Positions 1 to 10,793 of a DNA stretch of 64,000 bases are shown here, one piece after another; the stretch's first letter is position 1; each line of letters opens with the position of its first letter. Position numbers and translations under genes: made by a program. The stretch is from Gordonia sediminis (lineage in GTDB: Bacteria; Actinomycetota; Actinomycetes; Mycobacteriales; Mycobacteriaceae): the NCBI GenBank assembly GCA_004193205.1, contig RZUM01000001.1, positions 186,001-250,000 of the forward strand, in the 5' to 3' direction. The notes under the pieces were generated by a model that was given only the letters and a program-made list of their open reading frames with translations, was not told the origin of the DNA and did no database searches.

Positions 1-363
1 TGGGGCCGCGCCACCTTCTCCTTCGTCAACGAGACGCTGGTGCACTCCGGGGAGGTCGCCCCGGTGGCGACTGCGTGGATCATCCTGGCGACGCTGGCCA
101 TGCTGGTGGTGGCCGTGTGGTCGCGGCTACCGTGGCCGTTACTGCTCTACGGAACGCTCGTGGTGGCCACCATCGTGTTGTCGAGCGGACTGATGATGAG
201 CCGTGCGCGGCTGCTGTTGCCGGCGTTCGTGCTGCTGATCCCGGTCGCGATGATGCTGGCGCGCCGTAGCCTGTCGGTTGCCGTGGCGGCGATGGTCCCG
301 ATCGTCATCGGCAGCGCGTGGTTCGGCGCGCACATGCTCACCGTGTATCCGCACGCGATGTGA
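1..363 (+). CDS. C-terminal part of a polytopic membrane protein, probably a mannosyltransferase-type glycosyltransferase
   Basis: The gene enters from the left edge in frame 1, so only about the last 120 residues are visible. They form three to four hydrophobic helices. The stretch SSGLMMSRARLLLPAF followed by a hydrophobic run resembles the C-terminal region of PIG-V-like and other integral-membrane mannosyltransferases, which use polyprenyl-phosphate sugars outside the membrane. That family link comes from recall of the motif and rests on little sequence. The stop at 361-363 lies inside the 3' end of the convergent TetR gene, a 26-bp tail-to-tail overlap. The upstream part of the gene is needed to settle the family. 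Confidence 0.55.
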   Translation, partial: WGRATFSFVNETLVHSGEVAPVATAWIILATLAMLVVAVWSRLPWPLLLYGTLVVATIVLSSGLMMSRARLLLPAFVLLIPVAMMLARRSLSVAVAAMVPIVIGSAWFGAHMLTVYPHAM

Positions 364-1039
364 TGCTCCGATCCCGGCGCACCTCGAATCCCCCACACAG
401 ATAGCCGATCCCGTCGTCGAGACGAGCGCGCGGATCGAGTAGCCGCGGCGCCGCGTCCAGACCGGCGAGCCCGGACAGACGTGGTGCGACGGCGTTGGGG
501 TGACCGGCGATCAGCTCGGCGAGGCCGTCGGGGTGATCGGTCGGTTTCTCCGCCCGCAGCAGGTCGTCGCTCACCGCGATCAGCGCGACGCCGTGCACGT
601 AACTCCACACCGTCAGGGCCATCTCGGTGGCCTCCACCAGGTCGACCGCGAGGTCGAGGAAGCCGGTCGCGAACCAGTCGAGGCACCGCAGCGACTGGTC
701 ACCGAAGCTGTGCCGCGGTGAGGAGTAGGCCAGCACGACCCAGGGATGGCGTCGGTAGAGCGCCCAGTCGATCTCGACGATGGCGTCCACGCGTTCGCGC
801 CAGGTCCACGGACCGGGGTCGTCGACGGGGTACGGGAACCGACGGCCGATCTCCTCGGCCATCTCTTGCAGCAACGCGTCCTTGTCCTCGACGTGCCGAT
901 ATAGCGACATAGCCCCCACACCGAGCTGGTCGGCGATCCGGCGCATCGACAAGCCCCCGATCCCGTCCCGGTCGGCGACGTCGATCGCGGCGTTGACGAT
1001 GGTCGGCAGTGTGAGTTTGGTGTTGTCCGTGGACGCCAC
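338..1039 (-). CDS. TetR-family transcriptional regulator
   Basis: This 233-residue protein has an N-terminal TetR helix-turn-helix at about residues 10-58 (VNAAIDVADRDG, SMRRIADQLGVGAMSLYRHV) followed by an all-helical ligand-binding domain. It is read divergently from the MFS exporter at 1198, and the shared 158-bp gap carries repeated GCGTAC motifs. The simplest reading is a local repressor of that exporter, released when a toxic compound binds; the ligand cannot be read from sequence. Its 3' end overlaps the convergent membrane gene by 26 bp. The start at 1039 places the helix-turn-helix at the usual distance from the N-terminus. Confidence 0.85.
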   Translation of the reverse strand: MASTDNTKLTLPTIVNAAIDVADRDGIGGLSMRRIADQLGVGAMSLYRHVEDKDALLQEMAEEIGRRFPYPVDDPGPWTWRERVDAIVEIDWALYRRHPWVVLAYSSPRHSFGDQSLRCLDWFATGFLDLAVDLVEATEMALTVWSYVHGVALIAVSDDLLRAEKPTDHPDGLAELIAGHPNAVAPRLSGLAGLDAAPRLLDPRARLDDGIGYLCGGFEVRRDRSITSRADTR

Positions 1040-1108
1040 GGGCGCAAGCCCCCTCGTCGGTCTCGTCGGTCGCCGGTGATCTGCACAACCAGCGGGAATA
1101 ACTCGGTT

Positions 1109-1154
1109 GCGTACAGCGTACCCATTCTCGTACCGTCGAGCGTACGCCGTACGC
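1109..1154. promoter_or_regulatory. Probable operator between the TetR and MFS genes
   Basis: The divergent gap holds GCGTAC-AGC-GTAC at 1109-1121 and a perfect inverted repeat GCGTAC-GCC-GTACGC at 1140-1154, with a further CGTACC between them. Repeated palindromes between a TetR gene and its divergent target are typical binding sites for that regulator. Binding itself is inferred. Confidence 0.55.
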
Positions 1155-1197
1155 GTCCTTTCGGAACTGCGACGATAACGAGAAACAGGAGTCTGTC

Positions 1198-2715
1198 ATG
1201 TCCACCCTCACCCCAGCATCGGATCAGCGCCACGGAGAAGCCTCCGGCGCCGACCGTCGTATGTGGTGGGGTTTGGCGGTCCTGACCCTGCCGGTGCTGC
1301 TGGTCTCGATGGATTTCTCCGTCCTCTATCTCGCCACCCCGGCGATCACCGACTCGCTCGCCCCGTCGGCGACCGAGCAGCTGTGGATTCTCGACATCTA
1401 CGGCTTCGGCATCGCCGGCCTGCTCATCACGATGGGCAACGTCGGGGACCGCATCGGGCGGCGGCGCATCCTGCTCGCGGGGGCCGCGCTGTTCGGTGCA
1501 GCGTCGGTGCTGGCGGCCTTCGCCCCGAGTGCGGGTGTGCTCATCGCGGCCCGCGCGCTGATGGGTGTCGGCGGCGCCACCCTGATGCCGTCGAGCCTGT
1601 CGTTGATCGCGAACATGTTCCCGAACGCGCGGGACCGGGCACGCGCCATCGGGGTGTGGACCGCGGCGTTCGCCGGCGGCAGCGCCCTCGGTCCGGTGAT
1701 CGGTGGCATCCTGCTGCATCACTACTGGTGGGGCGTGGTGTTCCTGATCAACGTGCCCGTGCTCGCGGTGCTGTTCCTCACCGCACCACGCCTGGTGCCG
1801 GAGTACCGGGCCGCGAGTTCGGAACCCTTCGACTTCGTCGGCGTCGGATTGTCGATGGCGGGCATCCTGCCGCTGGTCTATGCGGTCAAGACGATGGCCG
1901 CCGAGGGCGTCGACGCGACGGTCGTGGCGATCGGCGTGTTCGGCGTGCTCATGCTCGCGGCGTTCCTGGCGCAGCAGCGGCGTGCCCCGGCTCCCCTGCT
2001 CGACCTGAAACTGTTCGGCAATCCGATGTTCAGCGGGGCGGTGGCGGTGGCGCTGGTCGGCATGATGGCGCTGGGCGGCATGTCGTATCTGACCGGCGTG
2101 TACCTGCAGTCGGTCCGCGGCTTCGATGTCTTGACGGCCGCGCTGGCCGGGCTGCCGATGGCGGTGGCGGTGGCGGTCTTCTCGATCGGCGCTTCCCGCG
2201 TCGTCGCCGTGGTGGGGCTGCGCACGGCGTTCGTCGGTTCGATCCTGCTCGCCGCCGCCGGGAACCTGGGCCTGCTGGCCCTGACCATGTCGAGCCCGAT
2301 GTGGGTCTACCTGGTGTTCACCTCGATCGCCGGCATCGGCTACGGCGTGCAGTTCAGCCTGGTCTCCGATGTCGTCGTCGGGTCGGTGCCGGTCGAACGG
2401 TCCGGGGCGGCGTCGGGTATCTCCGAGACCAGCTTCGAACTCGGTACCGCGCTGGGTCTGGCCCTCCTCGGTTCGCTGGCGACCCTGGTGTTCCGAGAGC
2501 ATTCGCAAGGGTGGGGCTTCGGTGACACCCTCGGCGAGACGCTGCACGTCGCCCACGAGAACGGGGAAGCCGGGAGTGCGGTGGCGGCCGCGGCCCGATC
2601 CGCCTTCGTCGACGGCATGCACGCCGCATCGCTGGCGAGCGTGGTCGCGCTCGGGGCGCTGGCCGTGGTGTTGAGCTACGCGATGCGGACTCGTCACGCT
2701 GGGACGCCACACTAA
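1198..2715 (+). CDS. MFS transporter, DHA2 (14-helix drug:H+ antiporter) family
   Basis: This 505-residue polytopic protein probably exports hydrophobic or cationic toxic compounds in exchange for protons. Seen in the sequence: motif A in the loop after helix 2 (GDRIGRRRIL), motif C-like IGVWTAAFAGGSALGPVIGG in helix 5, a first helix with LVSMDFSVLYLATP, and a length typical of 14-helix EmrB/SmvA-type carriers. The start at 1198 has an AGGAG-type ribosome site about 8 bases upstream. It is divergent from a TetR gene and is followed after 10 bp by a nitroreductase gene, so the two probably form one inducible unit. The substrate is not identifiable. Confidence 0.88.
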   Translation: MSTLTPASDQRHGEASGADRRMWWGLAVLTLPVLLVSMDFSVLYLATPAITDSLAPSATEQLWILDIYGFGIAGLLITMGNVGDRIGRRRILLAGAALFGAASVLAAFAPSAGVLIAARALMGVGGATLMPSSLSLIANMFPNARDRARAIGVWTAAFAGGSALGPVIGGILLHHYWWGVVFLINVPVLAVLFLTAPRLVPEYRAASSEPFDFVGVGLSMAGILPLVYAVKTMAAEGVDATVVAIGVFGVLMLAAFLAQQRRAPAPLLDLKLFGNPMFSGAVAVALVGMMALGGMSYLTGVYLQSVRGFDVLTAALAGLPMAVAVAVFSIGASRVVAVVGLRTAFVGSILLAAAGNLGLLALTMSSPMWVYLVFTSIAGIGYGVQFSLVSDVVVGSVPVERSGAASGISETSFELGTALGLALLGSLATLVFREHSQGWGFGDTLGETLHVAHENGEAGSAVAAAARSAFVDGMHAASLASVVALGALAVVLSYAMRTRHAGTPH

Positions 2716-2725
2716 TGTCGGCGGC

Positions 2726-3283
2726 ATGCACGAACTGATCGAAGGACGGTGGAGCGCACGCGGCTACGACCCGGACGCGACGATCTCCACCGACGAGCTC
2801 GTCTCGATCCTCGACGCCGGGCGGTGGGCGCCGACCTGGGGGCGTATGCAGCCGGTCCGGTTCATCGTCGGGATGCGCGGCGACGACACGTTCGCCAAGC
2901 TCACCGCGGTCATGAAACGCGGCAACGTCACGTGGGCACCCGCGTCGGCGGCGCTGGTGCTGGTGTGTACGACCACCGAACCCGACGACGAGAAGGCCCG
3001 GACGTACGCCGCCGTGGACACCGGACTGGCGGTCTCGCAGATGATCCTGCAGGCCGGGTCGCTCGGCTTCAACGGCCACCCGATGGCGGGCTTCCACCCC
3101 GAGGACGCGCGCAGCGAGTTCGGTATCCCCGACACCCATCGGGCGCTCGTTCTGCTCGCCGTCGGCAAGCTCGCGGATCCGCAGACCGTCACGCCCGAGA
3201 TCCGGGAGCGCGACGAACGTCCCCGCACCCGGCTCCCGCTGACCGAGGTCGCGTTCGCCGGGTCGTGGGGACGCCCGTTCTGA
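2726..3283 (+). CDS. Nitroreductase-family protein
   Basis: This 185-residue single-domain flavoprotein belongs to the FMN-dependent nitroreductase fold, which moves electrons from NAD(P)H to nitro groups, quinones or other acceptors. Features seen are the N-terminal RWSARGYDPDATIS segment, RWAPTWGRMQPVRFIV, which matches the FMN-phosphate-binding R-S...APS...NxQPW pattern, and a C-terminal glycine-rich stretch. It starts 10 bp after the MFS stop and is probably cotranscribed, which suggests a detoxification role under the same TetR control. The actual acceptor is unknown. Confidence 0.85.
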   Translation: MHELIEGRWSARGYDPDATISTDELVSILDAGRWAPTWGRMQPVRFIVGMRGDDTFAKLTAVMKRGNVTWAPASAALVLVCTTTEPDDEKARTYAAVDTGLAVSQMILQAGSLGFNGHPMAGFHPEDARSEFGIPDTHRALVLLAVGKLADPQTVTPEIRERDERPRTRLPLTEVAFAGSWGRPF

Positions 3284-3289
3284 CGTGGA

Positions 3290-3730
3290 TCAGAACCTGG
3301 CGCAGGTCATCTCGGCCCGCTTGATCGCGTCGTGATCCTTCGTCATCTCCGGCCGCCCCATGTGGTGGTCGCGGGCGAAGCGCGCGATCGCCGCCAGGTT
3401 CGGATGTTTGTGCCGAAACTCCATGCGCCGGGCCTTGCGCTGTTGTGGGGTGAGCATGATCGCCGTCTCGAAGTGCTTCTTGGCCCGCGGGTGGGTGTCG
3501 ATGCGCTTCCAGAGGGCCGGGTCCTGTTTCGCGAGCGCCCGCTCGACCTGGGCGAGCGAGCAGTGGGTGCCCGGAACATAGGTCGATTGCGGTGCGGGAT
3601 GCTGCGGCGGTGCGGACGGTGCGGCGGTCGCGACGCCGCCGACGGCGAGCGCCGATGCGATGCCGGCACCGGCGACGGTATAGGCAGCCCCGCGCAAGAG
3701 CTGCTTTCCGGGAATTCTGGTGTGGTTCAT
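3290..3730 (-). CDS. Secreted hemophore-related (MHB-type) protein
   Basis: This 146-residue protein has an N-terminal signal peptide (hydrophobic run GAAYTVAGAGIASALAVGG, cleavage after VATAA). The mature part is alpha-helical with one cysteine near the start (THCSLAQVERALAKQDP) and one near the C-terminus (AEMTCARF). That pattern recalls mycobacterial heme-binding hemophore proteins of the Rv0203 type, in which two cysteines clamp a small helical bundle. A longer reading frame begins at 3874, but I prefer the ATG at 3730 because AAAGGA lies just upstream and the signal peptide then starts normally. Heme binding is inferred from family resemblance only. Confidence 0.7.
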   Translation of the reverse strand: MNHTRIPGKQLLRGAAYTVAGAGIASALAVGGVATAAPSAPPQHPAPQSTYVPGTHCSLAQVERALAKQDPALWKRIDTHPRAKKHFETAIMLTPQQRKARRMEFRHKHPNLAAIARFARDHHMGRPEMTKDHDAIKRAEMTCARF

Positions 3731-3964
3731 GAGCACATCCTTTGTTGTCCGGCTGACGGCGACCCCGTCGCGACGATGCCCTCCGAAGATCGGGCACGCG
3801 AGGAAAGCTATGGCCGGCAGATGTGGCCCACCTGAGAAACAACCAACAGATTCACCACTATTTTCGCAGCTCACAGGCTATTTTGCCGGAATTGTGCCAC
3901 CATGTCGGGTTTGGCTATCGTGGACGGTGCTGACAATCCCCTGAGCCGATAGAGCCGCAAAGAC

Positions 3965-5590
3965 ATGAGCGTTCCGCCCGATCCGGGTCCGCCTCCGCGG
4001 CCCGCCTTCGTCCGGCTGTTCTTCGCGGTCCCCGACATCCGTGGACGAACCGCGCCGGCGGTCCGCGCCGGTCTCGCCTTCGCACTGCCGGCTCTCGCCC
4101 TGTACCTGGCCGGTTTCGAGCGGGATGCGCTGCTCGCCGCGCTCGGTGGTTTCGCTGTGCTCTACGGCGAGAAGCGCCCCTACCGGGTGCGCTGGCGGGT
4201 GATCACGACCGCCGCTGTGGTGCTCGTGACCGTCGCCGCGGTCTACGGGTGCCTGGGCGCCTGGGTCGGCGCCGACGCCACCTTCGCCGAGGACCTCCTC
4301 GTGGTCGGCGCGCTCACCGTCGGCGCCGGGGTGGTGGTGTTCATCGTCAACGCGATGCGGCACGGACCACCCGGGCCGTTCTTCTTCGTGCTCACCGCAT
4401 GTGTCGCGACGGTGGTCACCCGGCACGGTGTCGCACCGGACTCGTTGATCCTCGCCGCCGCCGCGGGGGCGATCGGCTCACTGGTGGTCGGGATGGCGCC
4501 GGCGCTGTGGCACCCGCAGGGCCCGGAGATCGCGGCCACCGATGCCGCGATGGCGGCCGTCGAGGAGTACCTCGCCGACAACCGGGCCGCCGATCCCGCC
4601 CGACGACACGGAGTCGCGCTCTCGACGCTGCATGCCTGGACGGTGCTGCACGACGCCGCGCAGACCGACACCGCACGCGCGCAGGAATTGTGGGTGTCCC
4701 AACACCGGTTCCACGGTGCCCGGCCCGGGCCGCTGGCCCCGCCGCTGCGTCGACCGTCCGTCGGCCACCGGCTGCGCAATGCCTGGCATCGCGACTCGCA
4801 CGCGACGGTGACGACGATCCGGGTCGTGATCACCGCGGCGCTCGCCGGAGCGCTGTCGGTGTGGTGGGGTCTGGGACGTCCGGACTGGGCGATCCTCGGC
4901 ACGGTTCTGGTGTTGCAGCTGGGCCCGGATCGCATCCGCGGCAGCCTGCGCGGCGCGCACCGGCTGGCCGGAACCGTGCTCGGGCTCGCCGTGTTCGCGC
5001 TGCTGTTCCTGCTCGATCTGCCGGTGCTGCCGTTGATCGTGGTGATCGCGGTCCTCAACGTGGCGATCGAGCTGACCATCGTCGGCAACTACGCCGTCGC
5101 CGTCACTTTCATCACGCCGTTGGCCATGCTGATGGGCACCCCGGACGCCGGTGTCGAAGGACCGATCCGCGACCGGTTCCTCGAGACCCTGCTCGGCGTC
5201 ACGCTCGCCGTCGCGTCGATGTGGGTGCTGGTGCCGCGGGCCCATCGGCGCACGCTGCGGCACTCCGACGCAGAGGTGCTCGCCGCGTGCGACACGGTCC
5301 TCGACGGTGAGGACACACGAGCGGTCTCGGCGCCGGCGGTGCTGTCACAGCGGCGGGATCTGCAGTGGTCGCTGCTCGCCGCAGAGATGGCCGCGACCGA
5401 CAGCGCCAGTGACGAACCCTTTTGGGCGGCAAGGGAATGGCCGAGACATCTGGCGGTATGCCAGGTCGGCTACGACACCCTGAGCGCCTGCTGGCGTACC
5501 GACCCTGCTGGACCGCTCACACCCGGCACACGACACGAGTTGTCGGAGCGGGTGTCGGTCGCCCGGACGAACCGGCCGACACACATTTGA
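3965..5590 (+). CDS. FUSC-family integral membrane protein
   Basis: This 541-residue protein has two hydrophobic blocks (about residues 30-180 and 275-425), each with several helices, joined by a soluble segment and followed by a cytoplasmic tail. The duplicated layout, with the second block containing GRPDWAILGTVLVLQ and RIRGSLRGAHRLAGTVLGL, matches the fusaric-acid-resistance / aromatic-acid-exporter (FUSC) superfamily. It presumably exports aromatic or other organic acids. It has no adaptor protein or outer channel gene next to it, so transport direction and substrate remain open. It stands alone between a hemophore-like gene and leuA, and the leuA promoter begins at its stop codon. Confidence 0.82.
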   Translation: MSVPPDPGPPPRPAFVRLFFAVPDIRGRTAPAVRAGLAFALPALALYLAGFERDALLAALGGFAVLYGEKRPYRVRWRVITTAAVVLVTVAAVYGCLGAWVGADATFAEDLLVVGALTVGAGVVVFIVNAMRHGPPGPFFFVLTACVATVVTRHGVAPDSLILAAAAGAIGSLVVGMAPALWHPQGPEIAATDAAMAAVEEYLADNRAADPARRHGVALSTLHAWTVLHDAAQTDTARAQELWVSQHRFHGARPGPLAPPLRRPSVGHRLRNAWHRDSHATVTTIRVVITAALAGALSVWWGLGRPDWAILGTVLVLQLGPDRIRGSLRGAHRLAGTVLGLAVFALLFLLDLPVLPLIVVIAVLNVAIELTIVGNYAVAVTFITPLAMLMGTPDAGVEGPIRDRFLETLLGVTLAVASMWVLVPRAHRRTLRHSDAEVLAACDTVLDGEDTRAVSAPAVLSQRRDLQWSLLAAEMAATDSASDEPFWAAREWPRHLAVCQVGYDTLSACWRTDPAGPLTPGTRHELSERVSVARTNRPTHI

Positions 5591-5616
5591 TCCGCGATAT
5601 CCCCGAGGAGTACAGT
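5587..5616 (+). promoter_or_regulatory. Probable leuA promoter
   Basis: TTGATC at 5587-5592 and TACAGT at 5611-5616 are separated by 18 bp, a good sigma-70-type pair. The predicted start of transcription falls at 5622-5624, exactly at the ATG of the leader peptide, so the transcript would be leaderless. Confidence 0.55.
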
Positions 5617-5623
5617 CCAGTGC

Positions 5624-5665
5624 ATGCAGCGCGCGCTCCTTCTCGGTTGCCGCGGCGGGGTCTGA
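5624..5665 (+). CDS. Probable leucine-rich leader peptide of the leuA attenuator
   Basis: A 13-codon frame reads MQRALLLGCRGGV and ends at a TGA. Three consecutive leucine codons (CTC CTT CTC) lie before the start of two mutually exclusive hairpins, the arrangement expected for ribosome-mediated attenuation. Actinobacterial leu and ilv operons are known to use short leader peptides of this kind; this one is assigned by pattern, not by a database match. No ribosome site is visible at the right distance, which agrees with a leaderless start at the predicted +1. Confidence 0.55.
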   Translation: MQRALLLGCRGGV

Positions 5666-5691
5666 TTCGACCGGCCCTCCGTCGCGGGGCC
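5652..5691 (+). promoter_or_regulatory. Alternative hairpins of the leuA leader
   Basis: Bases 5652-5660 (GCGGCGGGG) can pair with 5677-5685, while 5673-5678 (GGCCCT) can pair with 5686-5691 (GGGGCC). The two stems share bases, so only one can form. Ribosome position on the leader peptide could choose between them. No U-run follows, so control would act by sequestering the leuA ribosome site or through Rho rather than by a classical terminator. The mechanism is inferred. Confidence 0.45.
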
Positions 5692-5731
5692 CAGCATGCG
5701 CCGGTCAACTTCCTTCGATCACGGAGATTGA

Positions 5732-7591
<1,860 letters not shown>

Positions 7592-7657
7592 ACCACCGCG
7601 CTTTCCCCAAAGACCCACGGTGGGCCGGGTGATCCTCGGCCGACACCGTGAACGGGC

Positions 7658-7709
7658 ATGGGCCGGGACCCATCTCGACGGGTGATCCCCGTCGATGGTC
7701 CCGGCCCAT
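7658..7709. terminator. Long hairpin between leuA and the convergent membrane gene
   Basis: The 5' arm ATGGGCCGGGACC...CGACGGG pairs with CCCCGTCGATGGTCCCGGCCCAT, giving about 23 base pairs with single-base bulges and a loop of about 4 bases. It sits midway between the 3' ends of leuA and the minus-strand gene at 7734, so it can end transcription from both sides. No long T-run follows, as is common in GC-rich actinobacteria. Confidence 0.7.
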
Positions 7710-7733
7710 CCTGCTGCCCGGGGTCGGTTCTGG

Positions 7734-9212
7734 TCAGTGATCGGTCGCCACGTCCGACGACGATGATCCGCTGGCTTCGTCGGTTGGGATCGGCTCGGTC
7801 TTGGTCTCCCCCGAGATCGGCTCCGTATCCGCCTCCGACTCGCCTTGCGACGACTCCCCCTCCGACGGCCCGTCCACCGCGGGACGCGGTGAGCGCCGGG
7901 CCGGCGCGATGAGGAACTCGAAACCGACGAGCACCGCCCCCGCGATGACGACGGTCCAGATGACCACCATCGCGGTGGGATAGTGCCAGAACATCAGCAT
8001 CAGGGCGGCGATCACGACGATCGCGATCCGCACCGGGATGCGCAGCTGCCAGGCCAACCGCTCGACCTCGTTGGGCGCGCGGTTCGAGCGGCGGGCGTCC
8101 ACCGCACCGAAACCACGCCCGATCCCGGCTCGAACGGCGCTCGCCGACCGCGATCCGCCGGCGAAGAAGGCGATCGCGGCGACCACCAGCCCGGCCACCG
8201 CGACGGCGCGTAGTGCTGTGCGCAACGGCGCGATCACGGTGTCGAAGATCGCCTGCGCCGCGGGCACCGACAGGACGTCGGTCGGTATCGCGTTGAGGTA
8301 GAAGAAGCGTCCGATCAGCAGTCCCAATGCCAAGAGCAGCATCGCGATCACGATGGCGATGCCGACCGAGACGGTGGTGCGCAACCGGCGCCCATGGCCC
8401 GCCGCCAGCACCGCCCCGAGGGCGGCCAGGATCCCCAGCCACGGCAGGATCGTCGCCACCTTGTCCAGCGCGTTCACCAGACCCTGCGCGCGGGCCAGCT
8501 CCGGCGACTGGAAGATGACGAATTTCTTGTTGATCGACGGGATCGCCGAGGCGAATCCGAAGCCGCGATCCTCGAGTTGAGCTTTGACCTGGTCGATGAT
8601 CGGACCGAGTTCGATGGAGATCGTTCCGGTGTCGGAGACATCCACGGCGGCGTGCTTGGTGTCGCCGGTCACCGCCGCGACGACACCCTGATGTGCGGCG
8701 CGGTTGGCGGTCACCCACAGGTCCTTGAACTGTTGGGATTTGACGAAGTTGGCGACGGTGCTGTGGACGAAGTTGGTGGCCTGACTCGCCAGCAACGGCG
8801 CCAGACCATTGACGGCCTGATCGACGCGCGGTCGATCAGGGGCTGCGGCCTCGGTGAGGCCCTGCAGGGAATCGGTGACGAGCTTGTTGATGTCGATGCG
8901 CTGATCGATCGCATCGTTGATGGAGGTGGTGACCTGATCCTGCACCGCAGGGTTCGAGGCCAGCGGGGTGACGGTGGCGACGTAGTGGTTCGTGTCGAGG
9001 ATCTCGCTGCGGACGTAGCGGGTGGTCACCGACAACAACGCCAGAAGGGCCGTGAGGAACACCAGGAACCAAACGCCGATCCGCCGACCGAGGTGGCGTT
9101 CGCGTCGCGGTTCCGGGCGCAGTGTGGCGACTTCCGTGCGCAGCCGCTCGAGTTCGGCGCGTTCGTCCGAACTCAACGGACTGTTCACGTCCTCTGAAGC
9201 AGACGATTCCAT
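7734..9212 (-). CDS. Multi-pass membrane protein of unknown function
   Basis: This 492-residue protein has a short charged and coiled N-terminus (residues 15-32, ERAELERLRTEVATLR), one transmembrane helix near 45-65, a large probably extracytoplasmic domain (about 70-270) and four further helices (about 275-420). An acidic, Ser/Glu/Thr-rich tail ends the protein. The outside domain holds repeated NPAVQDQV and DAIDQRIDINKLV-type segments, as in several uncharacterised actinobacterial membrane proteins. A strong GGAGGT ribosome site precedes the ATG at 9212. I cannot assign a function, and the neighbours give no clear hint. Confidence 0.75.
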   Translation of the reverse strand: MESSASEDVNSPLSSDERAELERLRTEVATLRPEPRRERHLGRRIGVWFLVFLTALLALLSVTTRYVRSEILDTNHYVATVTPLASNPAVQDQVTTSINDAIDQRIDINKLVTDSLQGLTEAAAPDRPRVDQAVNGLAPLLASQATNFVHSTVANFVKSQQFKDLWVTANRAAHQGVVAAVTGDTKHAAVDVSDTGTISIELGPIIDQVKAQLEDRGFGFASAIPSINKKFVIFQSPELARAQGLVNALDKVATILPWLGILAALGAVLAAGHGRRLRTTVSVGIAIVIAMLLLALGLLIGRFFYLNAIPTDVLSVPAAQAIFDTVIAPLRTALRAVAVAGLVVAAIAFFAGGSRSASAVRAGIGRGFGAVDARRSNRAPNEVERLAWQLRIPVRIAIVVIAALMLMFWHYPTAMVVIWTVVIAGAVLVGFEFLIAPARRSPRPAVDGPSEGESSQGESEADTEPISGETKTEPIPTDEASGSSSSDVATDH

Positions 9213-9360
9213 GATCGGTCAGACCTCCTGCTTTGATGCGGTGGGACTCGCAAATCGTCGCACGGCGCGCCCGTATCCGCCGAAGGTTCACGTGTCTGTC
9301 TGCCCTATGCGCTCCACAAGATCTCGGTACTCAGGACAGGAGACACGGCCGAAGGATATT

Positions 9361-10494
9361 TCAGCGCTTCGACATGACCTCATCGAGGAACTCGATCGCC
9401 TTCTTCACTCCGCCGTGCTCGCGGAGATCGCTGTGACCGGCGTTGATCGTCGCGAGATCGTAGGCCGTCCCCGCCGATCGGAAGCCGGCCAAGAGCGCCA
9501 GGGTCAACGGCAGCGGCACCGTCGTGTCCCGGAAGCCCTGCACGACCAGGATCGGTTGGGTGTAATCCTTGGTCGGGATGGCCATGTAATTGCGGATCGC
9601 CGAGCGGAACGCATTGTCGCCGAGCGGTTTCGACAGCAGGTCGCCGGGTCGGGCGCCATTCAGGATGCCCTCCCATTCGGGGCCGCAGGCGGTGCGCACC
9701 TCCGCGACGACACGCTTGCCCAGCGGCGACAGATAGGACTCGATGTCGACGTCGTGCTGATGCGCCGACATTCCCGCGAGTATCGCGGCCAACGATCCGG
9801 CGGTCACCTTCGGCAGACGCATCCCGGGACGCAGCATCGGGACGATGTCCTCGAAGTTCGAGGCGGGCGCGAGCGCGACGGTGCCGCGGAAATCCAGGTC
9901 GGGCGCGTAGCGCTCGGCGAGGTGACCGGCCCCGAGCGCCGCCTGCCCGCCCTGCGACGAGCCGCCCACCGCCCAGGTGTCCGAGAGGCCGACGAACAAG
10001 GACCGTGCCGCACGCACGATGTCGATCACGGCGGTCGCCTCCGACCGCGTCTGCAGATACGGGTGCGGTCCCGGCGATTTCGGGCTCAGGCCGATGTAGT
10101 CGGTGGCGACGACGGCGTAGCCGGCCCGGTTGAGATCGTCGATGGTCGGCGCGGTGCCGCGAATCAGATCGGCCGAATCGGTGAGCCCGCAGTTCTGTCC
10201 GAGCCCGGAGGTGCCATGCGCCCAGGAGACGATCGGCCATCCGCCGTCGGGACGGGGACCGGACGGCAACCGCACGATGCCCGACGCACGCACGACCGCG
10301 CCCCCTGCGTCGGTCGTCGTGTAGGCGATGCGGTAGACACCGTCGAGGCCACCCCACTCGCCGAGCTGAGAGACCGCCGTCATCAGGCCGGGCCTCGTGG
10401 TCACGGCGGAGGCGGGAGCGCCGACCCACGACGACACCGCGAGCACGACCGCGGCGATCAGTCCGGCGCCACCGGCTCGTAGCGAGATCCTCAT
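9361..10494 (-). CDS. Secreted lipase / alpha-beta hydrolase (secretory lipase family)
   Basis: The protein of about 377 residues starts with a signal peptide (MRISLRAGG, hydrophobic core, ending APASA). The mature enzyme has the oxyanion region WAHGTSG, the nucleophile elbow GGSSQGG (Ser in G-S-S-Q-G), an aspartate in the GFRDTTVPL segment and a histidine in NAGHSDLREHGG, together a full Ser-Asp-His triad. This matches the secretory lipase (LIP) group, which hydrolyses extracellular esters or triglycerides. A longer frame begins at 10596, but its extra 34 residues are arginine-rich and would mask the signal peptide, so I start at the ATG at 10494. It appears monocistronic. Confidence 0.85.
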   Translation of the reverse strand: MRISLRAGGAGLIAAVVLAVSSWVGAPASAVTTRPGLMTAVSQLGEWGGLDGVYRIAYTTTDAGGAVVRASGIVRLPSGPRPDGGWPIVSWAHGTSGLGQNCGLTDSADLIRGTAPTIDDLNRAGYAVVATDYIGLSPKSPGPHPYLQTRSEATAVIDIVRAARSLFVGLSDTWAVGGSSQGGQAALGAGHLAERYAPDLDFRGTVALAPASNFEDIVPMLRPGMRLPKVTAGSLAAILAGMSAHQHDVDIESYLSPLGKRVVAEVRTACGPEWEGILNGARPGDLLSKPLGDNAFRSAIRNYMAIPTKDYTQPILVVQGFRDTTVPLPLTLALLAGFRSAGTAYDLATINAGHSDLREHGGVKKAIEFLDEVMSKR

Positions 10495-10586
10495 CGGGGT
10501 CACACTCGCGCGCCCGATGTGAGACGCCCTACGAATACGCGCTGCTGACGTGCCACGGGACCCCTCCGTGCGGACAATGGAATGAC

Positions 10587-10748
10587 ATGGACACATTACA
10601 GCTGACCACCATCATCGCCGTGATCCTCACCCTGACCCTGGCGGCCGCCGGCATCGGCGCCCTGATCGGGCTCCTGGCGCGCGCCGAGCCGCGTCCTTTG
10701 CGGGTCCGGAGTGACGATGATCGGCCTGAAAGCACACCGTTTCACTGA
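10587..10748 (+). CDS. Possible 53-residue single-span membrane protein
   Basis: A short frame encodes one strongly hydrophobic helix (TTIIAVILTLTLAAAGIGALIGLLA, given here in part) followed by a basic and then acidic tail rich in Arg and Asp. The ribosome site is weak. It fills the gap between the divergent lipase and the DUF1059 gene. Hydrophobic composition and size fit small actinobacterial membrane peptides, but no family is recognisable. Confidence 0.4.
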   Translation: MDTLQLTTIIAVILTLTLAAAGIGALIGLLARAEPRPLRVRSDDDRPESTPFH

Positions 10749-10793
10749 TCGGGGCCTTCACCGGCGCCCGCGGAGTCCGTAGGCTCTGCAGGC

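Noticed and set aside
613-2727. A 704-residue frame on the minus strand opposite the MFS gene
   Set aside because: It is an Arg/His/Asp-rich shadow of GC-rich coding DNA, covering two well-supported genes on other frames, with no motif of its own.
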